A DNA stretch of 64,000 bases, taken from NCBI RefSeq assembly GCF_900102425.1, contig NZ_FNBT01000001.1, forward strand, positions 124,001-188,000, written 5' to 3'. Every line of letters starts with the position of its first letter. Position 1 is the first letter of the stretch. The DNA comes from Blastococcus aurantiacus (GTDB lineage Bacteria; Actinomycetota; Actinomycetes; Mycobacteriales; Geodermatophilaceae). The notes beneath the pieces were generated by a model, which did not search any database, was not told the DNA's origin, and saw only the letters and a program-made list of their open reading frames with translations. The position numbers and the translations under genes were made by a program. Below, piece by piece: positions 63,280 through 64,000 of the stretch.

Positions 63280-64000
63280 ATGCAGGCACCGGATGGGCAG
63301 GGGCGGGTGCTGGGTGGGGACGTAGCGGACGTCGTACGCGACGGCTGGGCCGGCGTGATGCTGGTCTCGCCGACCGGGGACGACGAGTTCCGCGCCGGGC
63401 CACGCCGCCGGTTGCCCGAGCGCTCGTTCGGCGGCGCGGTCGTCGCGCAGTCGCTGCTGGCCGCCGGGGCGACGGTCGACCCCGAGCGGGCCCCGCACTC
63501 CCTGCACGCCTACTTCCTCCGCGCCGGCGAGGCGTCGTCCCCGATCGACTTCCGCGTCTCCCGGGTGCGCGACGGCGGGTCGTACAGCACCCGGCGGGTC
63601 ACCGCCGAGCAGTCCGGCCGGGCGATCCTCGAGCTGACCGCCTCCTTCCAGGTGGCCGAGCCGGGCTTCACCCACCAGGTCCCTCGGCTGGAGGCACCCG
63701 AGCCGGAGTCGCTGCCCACCGCGCAGGAGGCCGCCGCCGACATCGAGAGCCCGCTGCGCGGGTGGTTCGAGCAGCTGACCCGGCGGCACCCCTTCGACAT
63801 CCGCTTCGACGGCGAGCTCCCCCGCGTCGCTGCCTCCCGGGGCGAGACGGCGCCGCCGCACCAGCGGTTCTGGATGCGCTCGCTGGAGCCGCTGCCGGAC
63901 CAGCCGCTGGTGCACGCGGCCGCCCTGGCCTACGCCTCGGACATGCTCATGCTGTCCACGTCGCTGGCACCGCACGCGCGCGCTGTGGGCGCCCCCGACG
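63280..64000 (+). CDS. Acyl-CoA thioesterase (TesB type), 3' cut by window edge
   Basis: At least 240 residues, running off the right edge. Two hotdog domains: LPERSFGGAVVAQSLLAAG and PHSLHAYFLRAGEASSPIDF in the first, the RRVTAEQSGRAILELTASFQ strand, and AALAYASDMLMLSTSLAPH in the second, which is the TesB signature. It hydrolyses acyl-CoA to free acid and CoA. Start: ATG 63280, or GTG 63265 lying 12 bases after AGGAGG; the choice is open. Divergent from the tetR-P450 operon across the AT-rich operator, so possibly co-regulated. Confidence 0.9.
   Translation, partial: MQAPDGQGRVLGGDVADVVRDGWAGVMLVSPTGDDEFRAGPRRRLPERSFGGAVVAQSLLAAGATVDPERAPHSLHAYFLRAGEASSPIDFRVSRVRDGGSYSTRRVTAEQSGRAILELTASFQVAEPGFTHQVPRLEAPEPESLPTAQEAAADIESPLRGWFEQLTRRHPFDIRFDGELPRVAASRGETAPPHQRFWMRSLEPLPDQPLVHAAALAYASDMLMLSTSLAPHARAVGAPD

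Overview
The window is very GC-rich DNA from an actinobacterium. Several things point there: GTG starts are common, SatD, DUF5709 and PAC2-type proteins are present, a fabG-inhA-ferrochelatase trio has the order known from mycobacteria, and a SigF/RsbW stress-sigma locus, a split-LigD/Ku end-joining operon, an Rpf-type muralytic protein and IcmF are all encoded. The overall mix looks most like Geodermatophilaceae (Blastococcus, Geodermatophilus, Modestobacter). That placement is inferred from gene content and was not tested by comparison. Genes are dense on both strands. No tRNA, rRNA, insertion sequence, prophage or CRISPR array was seen.

Layout. 1-0.5 kb: 3' part of a dienelactone hydrolase. 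0.6-12.1 kb (minus): an oligopeptide-type ABC transporter (one binding protein, two permeases, two ATPases in one operon) followed upstream by three more paralogous binding-protein genes, each with its own hairpin terminator. All four binding-protein genes carry the same kind of 16-bp palindrome 103-106 bp before the start codon. A PucR-type regulator (12.3-13.6 kb) closes the array. 13.7-24 kb: acyl-CoA dehydrogenase, small unknowns, a SatD pair, an F420/PPOX protein, an AI-2E-type exporter, a PAC2 protein, a PabB-PabC fusion, and a Fur-catalase operon. 24-28.3 kb: ku, ligD (phosphoesterase-ligase), ligD (polymerase) and purU in one minus-strand run.

28.4-35 kb: a stress-signalling region with a STAS antagonist, a four-part phosphatase (sensor-like, PP2C, HATPase, STAS), an RsbW-like kinase and a SigF-type sigma factor; a GTTT-N17-GGGTA promoter sits before the last two, and a topoisomerase IB gene lies between the antagonist and the phosphatase. 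35-41 kb: rhodanese, SPFH/NfeD pair, unknowns, argG behind an ARG-box-like palindrome, and hemerythrin. 41-44.3 kb: fabG-inhA-hemH and a DoxX protein. 44.3-49 kb: crotonase, Rpf-like protein, ECF sigma/anti-sigma pair, cobalamin/iron-receptor-like protein. 49-55 kb: icmF (fused B12-dependent mutase), divergent from a Baeyer-Villiger monooxygenase plus esterase pair. 55-58.4 kb: a looser accessory stretch of small enzymes, a frameshifted relic and two P-loop proteins, one of which has lost its Walker A lysine. 58.3-59.7 kb: MarR regulator and SDR oxidoreductase diverging from a doubled palindromic operator. 59.8-63.2 kb: TetR, [3Fe-4S] ferredoxin, cytochrome P450 and ferredoxin reductase, a complete three-component P450 system. 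The right edge cuts an acyl-CoA thioesterase.

The most unusual feature is the tandem array of four binding proteins sharing one ABC core, with a positionally fixed shared operator and an adjacent candidate regulator. It looks like a locally expanded, co-regulated solute-sensing and uptake system. Substrate identity cannot be read from the sequence.
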